From Streptomyces sp. GESEQ-35 (GTDB lineage Bacteria > Actinomycetota > Actinomycetes > Streptomycetales > Streptomycetaceae): a DNA stretch of 64,000 nt. Positions 19,314 through 27,904 of the stretch are shown here, one piece after another. The notes beneath the pieces were generated by a model. The model was not told the DNA's origin and searched no databases. It saw only the letters and a program-made list of their open reading frames with translations. The stretch spans positions 62,001 through 126,000 of the forward strand of contig NZ_JAFFSX010000023.1 of the NCBI RefSeq assembly GCF_017948485.1, read 5' to 3'. The stretch's first letter is position 1; the number at the start of each line of letters is the position of its first letter. A program made the translations under genes and the position numbers.

Positions 19314-19622
19314 CTACTTCTCGATGATCGCGAGCACGTCGCGAGCCGAGAGGACGAGGTACTCCTCGCCGTTGTACTTCACTTCGGTGCCGCCGTACTT
19401 GCTGTACAGCACGATGTCGCCAACGGCGACGTCGAGCGGAAGACGGTTACCGTCCTCGAAACGGCCCGGGCCCACCGCAAGGACGACGCCCTCCTGGGGC
19501 TTCTCCTTCGCGGTGTCCGGGATGACCAGGCCAGAGGCCGTGGTCTGCTCGGCGTCGAGCGGCTGGACCACAATGCGGTCCTCGAGCGGCTTGATGGCAA
19601 CCTTGGAGCTGGCGGTCGTCAC
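19314..19622 (-). CDS. groES: 10-kDa co-chaperonin GroES
   Basis: 102 residues. Heptameric lid for GroEL. Typical sequence KPLEDRIVVQPLDAEQTTAS (which opens the mobile loop), IPDTAKEKPQEG, VAVGDIVLYSKYGGTEVKY and a C-terminal VLAIIEK. First gene of the groES-groEL1 operon, with the HrcA/CIRCE control region immediately upstream. Confidence 0.98.
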   Translation of the reverse strand: MTTASSKVAIKPLEDRIVVQPLDAEQTTASGLVIPDTAKEKPQEGVVLAVGPGRFEDGNRLPLDVAVGDIVLYSKYGGTEVKYNGEEYLVLSARDVLAIIEK

Positions 19623-19719
19623 GATCCGACCTCCCCCTTCGGAGATCTCACGGGGTTAACTGTCTGAGGTGGCGACCAGGTCGATCCGTCGTCGCGGGTG
19701 CCGGACCTGCCCGTCGCTG

Positions 19720-19746
19720 TTGGCACTCTCCAGTGGGGAGTGCCAG
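19720..19746 (-). promoter_or_regulatory. CIRCE operator, promoter-downstream copy
   Basis: TTGGCACTC, nine bases, GAGTGCCAG: a nearly perfect CIRCE inverted repeat, the binding site of the HrcA repressor. It lies on the downstream side of the groES promoter, about 100 bases before the start codon. It has one mismatch between the arms. Confidence 0.85.
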
Positions 19747-19751
19747 AGCCG

Positions 19752-19781
19752 ACACTATGACCGCGATTAGCACTCGGTCAA
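19752..19781 (-). promoter_or_regulatory. groES-groEL1 promoter
   Basis: On the minus strand, TTGACC and TAGTGT are 18 bases apart. The -35 overlaps the upstream CIRCE and the start region abuts the downstream one, so two repressor sites bracket the polymerase site. Inferred from sequence. Confidence 0.75.
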
Positions 19782-19793
19782 GCGGAGTGCCAA
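19767..19793 (-). promoter_or_regulatory. CIRCE operator, promoter-overlapping copy
   Basis: TTAGCACTC, nine bases, GAGTGCCAA: close to the consensus TTAGCACTC-N9-GAGTGCTAA. It overlaps the -35 region of the groES promoter. With the copy at 19720 it forms a tandem HrcA control region. Confidence 0.9.
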
Positions 19794-19855
19794 TGCCTGC
19801 GGCGCGTCGGCGGAATCTTGTGGACGTCCGTTGCCTGGAACCCCGGCGTTTTACC

Positions 19856-19925
19856 TCCTGGGGGCTGCGCCCCCAGACCCCCGCTTCGGCCTGGCGGCCT
19901 CGTCCTCAAACGCCGGACGGGCTGA
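19856..19925. repeat. Dispersed Streptomyces intergenic repeat (CTGGGGGCTGCGCCCCCAG type)
   Basis: ctgggggctgcgcccccag is a strong hairpin, followed by acccccgcttcggcctggcg and a tail ending ctcaaacgccggacgggctg. Closely similar stretches occur in large numbers between genes in Streptomyces chromosomes. It lies downstream of the deacetylase gene and probably also ends transcription. Confidence 0.65.
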
Positions 19926-19930
19926 GTTGG

Positions 19931-20629
19931 CTACAGGTAATCCTCCAGGCGCCCCACCGACAGCCCCGCCCCCGCCACCCTGCGCAGCACCTCCTCCGTT
20001 CGCTCCCACAGGGGTGGGCCGGTGGGGTCATCGGGGCCGATCAGGATGATGTCGCCGGGGTGCAGGGGGGCGGCGTCGCTGTCGGCGGAGGTCCAGAGGA
20101 CCACGGATGAGAGGCCGCAGTCGGCCGCCGCGCGCCGGGTTGTCGTGTCGTAGCGGCCGTGGGGTGGGCGGAAGAGGCGGGGGCGGATACCGAAGCGGGA
20201 CCTGAGTTTGTCCTGCTGGCCGCAGATCTCGGCGCGCTGGCCGGCGTACGGCAGGCCGGGCAGGGCGGCGTGGTCGAGGGTGTGGTTCTGGATGCTCGCG
20301 CCGACCGACTGGAGGCGCGCGAAGTGGCCGTAGCCCGGGCCCACGACGCTGTCCGTGAGGAACATGCTGACCGGAAGGCGCCGTTCGCGGACCATGTCGA
20401 CGAAGCGGGGGTCCTTCTCCGCACCGTCGTCGTAGGTCAGGAAGACCACCTTGTCCGTCGTGCGGACCCGGTCCACCACGGGCGGGAGACGCCGGTCCGC
20501 CCCGGGGCCATGCTGGCTCACCCGTCCGGCCGCCTTCATGCCCAGGCGTTCGATGGGGTCGACCGACTGGGCGCAGCCGGTGAGCAGCGCGGCGGTCAGC
20601 GCGAGCGCCCCGGCCGCGCGCAGCCTCAC
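19931..20629 (-). CDS. Polysaccharide deacetylase lipoprotein (NodB homology)
   Basis: 232 residues. A lipoprotein signal with lipobox LLTGC (Cys19) anchors it outside the membrane. NodB-type motifs: FLTYDDGAEKDPRFVD with the metal/catalytic aspartates, NHTLDH as the second metal motif, and RLFRPPHGRYD. Expected to remove N- or O-acetyl groups from a cell-wall or capsular polysaccharide. The GTG start overlaps the stop of the preceding deacetylase gene by four bases, so the two are translationally coupled. The catalytic core is compact and the sequence before it short. Confidence 0.88.
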   Translation of the reverse strand: MRLRAAGALALTAALLTGCAQSVDPIERLGMKAAGRVSQHGPGADRRLPPVVDRVRTTDKVVFLTYDDGAEKDPRFVDMVRERRLPVSMFLTDSVVGPGYGHFARLQSVGASIQNHTLDHAALPGLPYAGQRAEICGQQDKLRSRFGIRPRLFRPPHGRYDTTTRRAAADCGLSSVVLWTSADSDAAPLHPGDIILIGPDDPTGPPLWERTEEVLRRVAGAGLSVGRLEDYL

Positions 20630-21543
20630 AGGTAGTCCTCCAGCCGTGCCACCGCGTACCCCTTCGCCGTGACCTTCTCCAGGAACCGTCGGACCATGTC
20701 GGGCATCGTGCCCTTCCAGTCCTCCTTGCCGCGGAAGTGGCTCAGGACGATGTCGCCGGGATGCAGATCACGGTCCCACTCGCGGTACTCCCAGTGGTCG
20801 GCGAAGACCTCCTCGTTCCAGAGGGGCGCGTACTTGATGCCGCAGGCCCTCGCGGCGTACAGGGTGTCCGCGTTGTAGTTGCCGTAGGGCGGGCGGAAGA
20901 GGACCGGGCGTTTGCCGTAGTGCTTCTCGATCACGTTCTGCATGCCGCAGATCTCGCGCTTCTGGCGGTAGTACGACAGGCCCGGCATGTAGCGGTGGTG
21001 GAGGGTGTGGTTGTTGAGGCCCACGCCCGCCTGCTGCATGCGTTTGAAGTAGGCGTAGTCCTCCTTCACCAGGTAGTCGCTGAGGAACGCGGTGTACGGG
21101 ATCCGCAGCTCGCGCATCATGCGCAGGAACGCCGGATCCTTCTCGGCGCCGTCGTCGATGGTGAGGAAGACGACCCGCTGCCTGGTCGGGATCGTGGTGA
21201 AGATCGGGGGGAGCTCCTCATGGCCGTCCACCTCGAAGCCCTCGCGGGTCTTGATCTTCGGTTTCGTGGCCGGGGGCGGCGGGGCCGTCAGGGGGACCTT
21301 GGACAGACCCCAGCGTTTCGCGGCGGCGCGACGGGCGGCCTGGAGCGCGGCGCGCTTGGCACGCTGGTCATGGGCCTTGGCACCGGGCGCCTCGCGTGGC
21401 TGCTGGCCGGCGGCGGGCCGGGCCGTGGAGGCGCCGTCCGCGCAGCCCGAGGCGATGGCCGTGGCGGCGAGCACGGCGATTCCGGCACGGATCCGCCGCT
21501 TCCGATACGCCCCACATTTGTCATTTTGTACGACTACTCGCAT
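20626..21543 (-). CDS. Polysaccharide deacetylase lipoprotein (NodB homology), paralogue
   Basis: 305 residues from ATG 21543. Signal peptide IRAGIAVLAATAIASGC with lipobox ASGC, then a basic Ala/Arg-rich linker (about 45-85) that could lie in the wall, then the deacetylase domain: VVFLTIDDGAEKDPAFLRMM, NNHTLHHRYM, RPPYGNYNADT and LHPGDIVLSHF. Closely related to the next gene downstream, with the same GAEKDP and RLEDYL endings, so it is probably a local duplication. Likely acts on peptidoglycan or another surface glycan. Divergent from the methyltransferase gene. Confidence 0.88.
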   Translation of the reverse strand: MRVVVQNDKCGAYRKRRIRAGIAVLAATAIASGCADGASTARPAAGQQPREAPGAKAHDQRAKRAALQAARRAAAKRWGLSKVPLTAPPPPATKPKIKTREGFEVDGHEELPPIFTTIPTRQRVVFLTIDDGAEKDPAFLRMMRELRIPYTAFLSDYLVKEDYAYFKRMQQAGVGLNNHTLHHRYMPGLSYYRQKREICGMQNVIEKHYGKRPVLFRPPYGNYNADTLYAARACGIKYAPLWNEEVFADHWEYREWDRDLHPGDIVLSHFRGKEDWKGTMPDMVRRFLEKVTAKGYAVARLEDYL

Positions 21544-21633
21544 GGAGCCGGATCCTCGCAGCCACCGGCCCCGAACCCGGGCCGACACCGCCGCAGCTCG
21601 TGCACCATCCACCGACTGGCCCACAATGATCCG

Positions 21634-22824
21634 GTGAACGACCTCGCCCCTCTCCTCACCCCCGAAGGCCGCGCCCTCCTCGACGAGGTGCGCGGCACCG
21701 ACCCCGCACAGGAGCTCGCCGTCGCCACCCGGCTGCGCCGTGAACACCCGGCCGAACTGGTGTCGGCGGCGCTCGGGCAGGCGCGGCTGCGGCAGCGGGC
21801 GGTGGCCAAGTTCGGGGCCGAGGACGCGGAGCGGATGTTCTTCACGCCGAACGGGGTCGAGCAGTCGACCCGGGCGAGCGTGGCGACGTATCGGGCCGAA
21901 CGCTTCGAGGCGATGGGGATCCGGTCGGTCGCGGACCTGTGCTGCGGTATCGGCGGTGACGCGATCGCGTTCGCCCGCGCCGGGATCCGGGTGCTGGCCG
22001 TCGACCGGGAGCCGCTGACCTGCGAGGCGGCTCGCGCCAACGCGGCCGCGCTCGGCCTCGCCGACCTCATCGAGGTGCGCGAGGCGGATGTGACGGAGGT
22101 CGACACGGCCGGGTACGACGCCGTGTTCGTCGACCCCGGCCGGCGTGGCGGCCGCGGCCGGATCTTCGATCCCGAGGCCTACTCGCCGCCGCTGTCCTGG
22201 GCGGTCGCGACGGCCCTCAAGGCACCTCGCGCCGCCCTCAAGATCGCGCCCGGAATCCCCCATGACGCCATCCCCTCGGAGGCCGAGGCCGAGTGGATCT
22301 CGGACGGCGGGGACGTGAAGGAGGCCGTGCTGTGGTTCGGCACGGAGCCGGGCGCGGTACGCGCGACGCTGCTGCCGGGGCCGCGGACCCTCCTCGGACG
22401 AGGTCTGCCGGATCCCCGGGTCCGGCCGGTCGGGCGGTACTTGTACGAGCCCGACGGCGCCGTCATCCGCGCCCATCTGGTCGCCGAGGTCGCCGAGGAC
22501 CTGGAGGGCGGCCTGATCGACCCCACCATCGCCTACATCACCGCCGACGAGTATCACGTGACCCCCTACGCAACGGCGTACGAGATCACCGATCAACTCC
22601 CCTTCAACGTGAAGAAGTTGAAGGCGCTGCTGCGGGAGCGGGGGGTCGGGACGCTGACCGTGAAGAAGCGGGGGTCGGCGGTGGAGCCGGAGGAGCTGCG
22701 CAAGAAGGTCAAGCCACAGGGACCGGGCGCCGCCACAGTGTTCCTGACCCGGGTCGCGGGGGCGCCGACCATGCTCGTCGGCGCCCCCGCGCGGTCGTCG
22801 GCTACTGCCGGTGGACCGTCTTGA
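21634..22824 (+). CDS. Class I SAM-dependent methyltransferase with THUMP-like C-terminal domain
   Basis: 396 residues from GTG 21634. SAM-binding motif VADLCCGIGGDAIAFARAG (about 99-117), acidic VLAVDREPL, and DAVFVDPGRRGGRGR carrying the DPxR-type catalytic loop. The C-terminal THUMP-like part contains FNVKKLKALLRERGVG and LTVKKRGSAVEPEELRKKVK. The family is annotated as a putative RNA methyltransferase; the target is unknown. CACAAT ends six bases before the GTG, suggesting leaderless transcription. The last 23 bases overlap the convergent gene. Confidence 0.85.
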   Translation: MNDLAPLLTPEGRALLDEVRGTDPAQELAVATRLRREHPAELVSAALGQARLRQRAVAKFGAEDAERMFFTPNGVEQSTRASVATYRAERFEAMGIRSVADLCCGIGGDAIAFARAGIRVLAVDREPLTCEAARANAAALGLADLIEVREADVTEVDTAGYDAVFVDPGRRGGRGRIFDPEAYSPPLSWAVATALKAPRAALKIAPGIPHDAIPSEAEAEWISDGGDVKEAVLWFGTEPGAVRATLLPGPRTLLGRGLPDPRVRPVGRYLYEPDGAVIRAHLVAEVAEDLEGGLIDPTIAYITADEYHVTPYATAYEITDQLPFNVKKLKALLRERGVGTLTVKKRGSAVEPEELRKKVKPQGPGAATVFLTRVAGAPTMLVGAPARSSATAGGPS

Positions 22825-24841
22825 GCGGGTCGAGGTGGGGGTCGGCGCCGACCGGGCCGGTCCGGGCCACGGTGGTGGGCTGACCGCCGTTCGTGCGGGC
22901 CGAGAAGGTGCTGGCCTGCGTGCTCGTGGGAATCGCGCCGTTGTAGTAGTCGTGGTACACGAACTGCGTGCCGCTCGCGCTGATCGAGGAGCCCGCCGTG
23001 TTCAGCGCGCCCACCGTGACCGAGGCGGCGGCGCCGAACGCGGTCGTGAAGTTCGTGCTCGCGGACTCGCGCAGCAGGTAGCTCTTGGTCTCGTCCGACA
23101 GGGCGGGGCGTGAGGTCCACAGGACGGGCCCGAAGACGTTCATCGCCGCACCGGCCGACAGGCCGTCGCGCCAGGAGCCGGCGTAGGCGAGGGCCACCGC
23201 GCTCGGCGCCGTCCACCAGAACTTGGCGACGGCGACCGAGAGGGCCGCGTCGGTGCTCCCCGTGATCGGGTAGTACGAGTACCTCGACGGCCAGTTGGAG
23301 TAGCCCGTGTGGGTCAGCGCGTACTTCGCGTCCGACCCGACCGTGATGATCATGGTCTTGTCGGGGTTCAGGCTGTTGAGGTACGACTTCACCGACGCGG
23401 TCAGCTTGTTGCCGCTCGTGAGAACCACGCTGCCCGCGCTGCCCGTTCCGTCGGCGCCGGCCGCGGCGGCGGCCGGGAGGGCCGCGCGGTAGTCGGTGCC
23501 CGAGGCCAGGAACACGTACTTCGGGGCGCCGCTGACGACCTTCGCCACCTTGACCGACGTCTCGTAGCGGTCGGTGCCGGACACCCGCTTGGGGACGTAG
23601 CCGAGCGTCCTCAGCTGGGCGGCGACGTTGCTGCTGAGGATGGACGTGCCGCCGACGAGGTACACATTGGCGTTCGGCTTCAGGGCCCGCTTCAGCTCGT
23701 TCTTCACGGCCGTGGACAGCCCGCTCTTCGGGGTCGTGAGCACCGGCCCCTGCTTCTTGCCGGCCAGGGCGGGCGCGGTGAGCGAGTACGCCGCGTCGTC
23801 CTGGTTGACCAGCACGGCCGCCTTGGCGTCCAGCAGGCCGGGCACGCTGGTGCCGACCTTGTTCCAGGTCCAGCGGGAGGAGGCGACGTTGGTGTTGTAG
23901 GCGTCGCTGCCCCAGACCCGGCCGGTGGTGTTCTTGCGCAGCGGCTGCCAGCTCGGGTTGCTGCCCCGCGGAGTGCCCGGGACCCGGGTGAGCTCACCGG
24001 TGGCCAGGCCGACGTACTCGGTGGTGTGTACGTCGTCGCTGTTCGGCGAGGTGTGGGCGTCGAAGACGATCCGCTCGCCGGTGGGCGACCAGGACGGGTT
24101 GGCGTACCGGCGGGGGCCGTTGGTGCGCTGCTGGACGTCGGTGCCGTCGGCGTTGGCCGTGAAGATCTGCGCGTTGCCGTCGGCGTCCTTGCGGACGAAG
24201 GCCAGTTTGGTGCCGTCGGGCGAGAACGCGGGCTGCTCGGCGTTGAAGAGAACACGCTTGAGCGTGTTCGTGGTCCCGTCGTAGGAGTAGATCCACGCGC
24301 TGTCGGAGCAGCCGTTGATACGGCGTGAGAAGGCGAGCAGGCCCGACGGGCTCACCGTCGGGTCCTCGTCGCAGACCTGGGCCGGTTCCAGGGCGTTGGA
24401 CAGCAGCGGGACGGGTGCCCAGGAGCCGTCGGAGGGGCCGTAGGCGAGCTGGCCGCCGGTGGCGAAGACGACGTAGCGGCCGCCCCACCAGAACGCGAGG
24501 TCCTCGTACGCGGCGCTGGACCGCATGCCCTGCGCCCAGGGCAGGGTGATCTTGGCGGAGCCGCTGGGCCGGACGCTGGAGATCTGGCCCGCGGCGGTGA
24601 CGAGACGGCTGCCGTCCGGCGCCCAGGCGGCGTGGTCCCCGAAGGTGCCCGGGACCTGGGCGGCCTGTCCCGTGGCCGGGTCGACGAGAACCGGGCCGTC
24701 GGTGAGGATCCTGCCCTCGGTGCCCGGCCAGGGCCCTGCCTCGTCGGCGGTGGCGCCCGGCGCGGTGGCCAGGGTGCCCACGGCGGCGAGCACCGCCGAG
24801 GTCGCGAGCGCCGCGGCACGGCGGCGCGTGAACATTCTCAA
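22802..24841 (-). CDS. Secreted TolB-like beta-propeller protein with CWB2 cell-wall-binding repeats
   Basis: About 679 residues. The TTG at 24841 fits GGGGGGATCAACC best; ATG 24835 and ATG 24856 are alternatives. Signal peptide with RRR (FTRRRAAALATSAVLAAVGT) and cleavage near ATADEA. Residues about 60-310 carry TolB/PD40 propeller blades (AAWAPDGSRLV, PAFSPDGTKLAFVRKD, PSWSPTGERIVFD). The C-terminal half has CWB2-type repeats (VYLVGGTSILSSNV, RVSGTDRYETSVKVA, VFLASGTDYRAAL), which in other bacteria bind secondary wall polymers. Probably a wall-associated scaffold or sensor. Its enzymatic function, if any, is unknown. Confidence 0.85.
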   Translation of the reverse strand: MRMFTRRRAAALATSAVLAAVGTLATAPGATADEAGPWPGTEGRILTDGPVLVDPATGQAAQVPGTFGDHAAWAPDGSRLVTAAGQISSVRPSGSAKITLPWAQGMRSSAAYEDLAFWWGGRYVVFATGGQLAYGPSDGSWAPVPLLSNALEPAQVCDEDPTVSPSGLLAFSRRINGCSDSAWIYSYDGTTNTLKRVLFNAEQPAFSPDGTKLAFVRKDADGNAQIFTANADGTDVQQRTNGPRRYANPSWSPTGERIVFDAHTSPNSDDVHTTEYVGLATGELTRVPGTPRGSNPSWQPLRKNTTGRVWGSDAYNTNVASSRWTWNKVGTSVPGLLDAKAAVLVNQDDAAYSLTAPALAGKKQGPVLTTPKSGLSTAVKNELKRALKPNANVYLVGGTSILSSNVAAQLRTLGYVPKRVSGTDRYETSVKVAKVVSGAPKYVFLASGTDYRAALPAAAAAGADGTGSAGSVVLTSGNKLTASVKSYLNSLNPDKTMIITVGSDAKYALTHTGYSNWPSRYSYYPITGSTDAALSVAVAKFWWTAPSAVALAYAGSWRDGLSAGAAMNVFGPVLWTSRPALSDETKSYLLRESASTNFTTAFGAAASVTVGALNTAGSSISASGTQFVYHDYYNGAIPTSTQASTFSARTNGGQPTTVARTGPVGADPHLDPLKTVHRQ

Positions 24842-24953
24842 GGTTGATCCCCCCATGGATCTTCACAGCCTCTGCACAGAGGCCGGGTCACTGTAGTGGG
24901 CAACGAGGCCTGGAGGGAACGTAGTTACTGGTGAACAGATGGACGTGATCAGG

Positions 24954-26219
24954 TTACGGACGGCACTCTTCCGCCCGGGCCAGCAGCAGCTCCCGCTCGC
25001 GTTCGTTGCGCGCAAGACCGGCCGCCCGTACGAACTCCCCGCGGGCCTCTGCCGTACGGCCCAGGCGGGCCAGCAGGTCGCCGCGGACGCTGGGCAGCAA
25101 GTGGTAGTCCCGCAGGGCGGGTTCGGCGGCGAGGGCGTCGACGATGGTGAGGGCGGGCTCCGGGCCGTCCGCCATCGACACGGCGACCGCGCGGTTGAGT
25201 TCGACGACCGGGGAGGGGGCGCGGGCGGCGAGCAGGCCGTACAGGGTGGCGATCGTGCGCCAGTCGGTCTCCTCGTAGGTGTACGCGTGCGCGTGGCAGG
25301 CGGCGATCGCGGCCTGGAGGACGTACGGGCCGGGGGTGCCGGTGGCCGTGGCGTCCGCGCGGCCCAGCGCGGTGATGCCGCGGGCGATGAGGGGGCGGTT
25401 CCAGCGGCCGCGGTTCTGGTCCCTGAGGAGGACGGGCGCGCCGTCCGGGCCGGTGCGGGCGGACATCCGGGACGCCTGGAACTCCAACAGCGAGGCCAGC
25501 CCGTGCACTTCGGGTTCCTTGGGCATCAGGCCGGCCAGCTGCCGGGCCAGCCGTAGCGCATCCTCACACAGGGACGGGCGCAGCCAGTCGTCGCCGGCCG
25601 TGGCGGCGTAACCCTCGTTGAAGATCAGGTAGATGACCTCGAGGACCGAGCCGAGCCGGGCCTCGCGGTCCGGGCCGTACGGCACCTCGAAGGCGACGTT
25701 CTTCGTGGCGAGCGTGCGTTTCGCGCGGACGATACGCTGGGCGACGGTGGCCTCGGGGACGAGGAACGCACGGGCGATCTCCGGCGTGGTCAGGCCGCCG
25801 AGGAGGCGCAGGGTGAGGGCGATGCGGGCCTCGGCGGAGAGGACCGGGTGGCAGGCGGTGAAGACGAGGCGGAGCAGGTCGTCGTCGATGTCGTCGGGGT
25901 CCGCGGGCTCCTCGGGCTCGGCCACCGTCGACAGGTCCCGGCCGATCTCCGCCAGCTTGCGGGCGTAGTTCTCCTTGCGGCGGATCAGGTCGACGGCGCG
26001 GTGCTTGGCGGTCGCCATCAGCCAGGCGCCCGGGTTGTCGGGGACCCCGTCCCGCGGCCACTGCTCCAGTGCGGCGACCAGCGCGTCCTGGGCCAGTTCC
26101 TCCGCGATCCCGACGTCGCGGACGATGCGGGCGACGGCGGCGATGACGCGGGGCGACTCGATACGGAAGACGGTCTCGACGGTGGCGCGTGGGTCGGCGG
26201 AGGGCTGCGAGCTGCTCAC
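24954..26219 (-). CDS. ECF42-type RNA polymerase sigma factor with C-terminal extension
   Basis: 421 residues. Sigma region 2 (IVRDVGIAEELAQDALVAAL, PGAWLMATAKHRAVDLIRR) and region 4 (LSAEARIALTLRLLGGLTTP then VPEATVAQRIVRAKR) are followed by a long C-terminal helical domain of about 200 residues (VIYLIFNEGYAATAG, AAIAACHAHAYTYEETDW, PVVELNRAVAVSMADGP). That extension defines the ECF42 group, which carries no anti-sigma factor and is encoded beside DGPF-motif proteins. The gene just upstream on the same strand is such a DGPF protein. The extension is thought to control activity; the inducing signal is unknown. Confidence 0.92.
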   Translation of the reverse strand: MSSSQPSADPRATVETVFRIESPRVIAAVARIVRDVGIAEELAQDALVAALEQWPRDGVPDNPGAWLMATAKHRAVDLIRRKENYARKLAEIGRDLSTVAEPEEPADPDDIDDDLLRLVFTACHPVLSAEARIALTLRLLGGLTTPEIARAFLVPEATVAQRIVRAKRTLATKNVAFEVPYGPDREARLGSVLEVIYLIFNEGYAATAGDDWLRPSLCEDALRLARQLAGLMPKEPEVHGLASLLEFQASRMSARTGPDGAPVLLRDQNRGRWNRPLIARGITALGRADATATGTPGPYVLQAAIAACHAHAYTYEETDWRTIATLYGLLAARAPSPVVELNRAVAVSMADGPEPALTIVDALAAEPALRDYHLLPSVRGDLLARLGRTAEARGEFVRAAGLARNERERELLLARAEECRP

Positions 26220-26268
26220 AGCCCTCCATTGGACACCCCGTACCGGCGCGCCGCCAAAGACCGGAGGC

Positions 26269-26622
26269 TCAGCCCTCCATGATCTCCCGTACCTCGCAGG
26301 TCACCGTCCAGAAGTCCTCGTGCACCTTCAGGAACCGCTTGGTCCACTCCAGCGCCTCGGCCATGTCCTTGCACTGCGTGATCGCATAGCCGCCGACGGC
26401 CTCCTTGGTCTCGGTGAACGGACCGTCGGTCACGGAGATCTGCCCGCCCTCCCAGTGCACCCGGGTGCCCTGCGCGGTGGGCGTCAGCCCCGCGGTGTCG
26501 AGCATCACCCCGGCCTTGGTCATCTCCTCGATCAACTCCCCCATCCGCTCCATCAGCTCAGGACTGGGGCCTGCGGCCGCCTGGCTCTCCTCGATCTTCA
26601 CCAGCGACAGGTAGCGGGGCAT
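26269..26622 (-). CDS. DGPF (YCII-related) protein, partner of the ECF42 sigma factor
   Basis: 117 residues from ATG 26622 with GAGGAG upstream. The diagnostic DGPF motif occurs in ISVTDGPFTETKEAVGGYAI, in a ferredoxin-like YCII fold. Conserved partners of ECF42 sigma factors are proposed targets or signal handlers. The stop lies 49 bases before the sigma gene, so the two are likely one unit. Confidence 0.9.
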   Translation of the reverse strand: MPRYLSLVKIEESQAAAGPSPELMERMGELIEEMTKAGVMLDTAGLTPTAQGTRVHWEGGQISVTDGPFTETKEAVGGYAITQCKDMAEALEWTKRFLKVHEDFWTVTCEVREIMEG

Positions 26623-26732
26623 GATGACTCCTCGGGTCGAACGGGCCGGGTCCTTCCCGGCCTCTCAACCCTGCGTCGATCGGGAGACGGCCGGATCGAC
26701 ACGCGCCCCGGATTTCTTCGAGGAAATTCTCC

Positions 26733-27782
26733 TCACCGCAACGACTCCCACAACTCCCCCGCCTCCGGCTCCTCCGCCACCACCCGGTTGGCGTTCGAAG
26801 GTGCCGGTACCACCGGCATGGTCACCGTCGTCGTGTCGTCTGCCGAGAGGCCGTTCAGGCTCTGGCCCAGTGAGATCAGCTCGGTCAGTGAGTCCAGGCC
26901 GGTGTCCGTGGTGAGGCTCGCGGTCACGGCGTCGGCGACGGAGTAGAGCCGGGTGGGGCTGATGTCGGAGAGCTGTTCCAGCAGGGCCTTCACCAGTGTC
27001 TGCTGGAGGCCGATACGGCCGAGGTCGCTGCCGTCGCCGATGCCGTGCCGGGTGCGGGCGAGGGCCAGGGCCTGTTCGCCGTCGAGGTGGTGGGTGCCGG
27101 CTTCCAGTGTCAGGTGGCTGTCCTCGTCGTCGATGTCCTCGTCCGTGGTGACGGTGACCCCGCCGAGCGCGTCCACCAGCTTCGCGAAGCCGGCGAAGTC
27201 GATCTCGATGTAGTGGTCCATGCGGACGTCCGTCATCGACTCGACGGTCTTCACCGCGCAGGCCGGACCGCCCACCGCGTACGCGCTGTTGAACATCACG
27301 TCGTACGCCTCCTCCGTCGACTCCCCGGACGACAGCGGGCAGGACGGCCGGGTGACGAGCGTGTCGCGCGGGATGCTGACGACCGTGGCCTCGGTGCGGC
27401 CGGCGTCGAGGTGGACGACCATCGCCGTGTCGGAGCGGGCGCCGCCGCTGTCACCGCCGCCGAGTTTCTGGTTCTCCTCGCCTTCTCGCGAGTCCGAGCC
27501 CAGGACCAGGATGTTCAGGGCCTCGGTGGGCAGCGGGGACGCGGACACCGAACCGTCGGGCGTCGTCATCGACTTGGCCGGGCGGTCGTCGCCGAGCGCG
27601 CTGTCGATGTCGACGCTCTTGATGTTGTCGTTGAGATGCCAGTAGACCCAGCCTGCCCCTACGGCGCCGAGCGCCAGGAGACCGGCCACGGTGAATCCGA
27701 CGGCCCTCAGCGGGCCGGACCGCCGGCGTATGTGTCTGTCCGTTCCCCCGTTGTCGTCCCCGTGTTCGTCTTCTCCAGTCAC
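26733..27782 (-). CDS. LytR-CpsA-Psr (LCP) family protein
   Basis: 349 residues. An acidic cytoplasmic N-terminus, one membrane helix (about 27-48, AVGFTVAGLLALGAVGAGWV), then an extracellular LCP domain: LNILVLGSDSREG, RSDTAMVVHLDAGR, VVSIPRDTLV, YIEIDFAGFAKLVDALGGV and ALALARTRHGIGDGSDLGR. The key Arg and Asp residues of LCP phosphotransferases are present. LCP enzymes attach undecaprenyl-linked glycopolymers to peptidoglycan. Which polymer this copy handles is unknown, but the window also holds a candidate polysaccharide operon at 53.6 kb. Confidence 0.92.
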   Translation of the reverse strand: MTGEDEHGDDNGGTDRHIRRRSGPLRAVGFTVAGLLALGAVGAGWVYWHLNDNIKSVDIDSALGDDRPAKSMTTPDGSVSASPLPTEALNILVLGSDSREGEENQKLGGGDSGGARSDTAMVVHLDAGRTEATVVSIPRDTLVTRPSCPLSSGESTEEAYDVMFNSAYAVGGPACAVKTVESMTDVRMDHYIEIDFAGFAKLVDALGGVTVTTDEDIDDEDSHLTLEAGTHHLDGEQALALARTRHGIGDGSDLGRIGLQQTLVKALLEQLSDISPTRLYSVADAVTASLTTDTGLDSLTELISLGQSLNGLSADDTTTVTMPVVPAPSNANRVVAEEPEAGELWESLR

Positions 27783-27904
27783 GGAGAGGAACGTAAGTCC
27801 GAATTATTACGGGGAGCGCCTCAGAGGCCGTTTTCTGCGGAAAATCTAAGACTTCTCAGCCTTGCTTCAGCCCAGAATCATCGACTCCGAAAGTTTCGGT
27901 TGGG

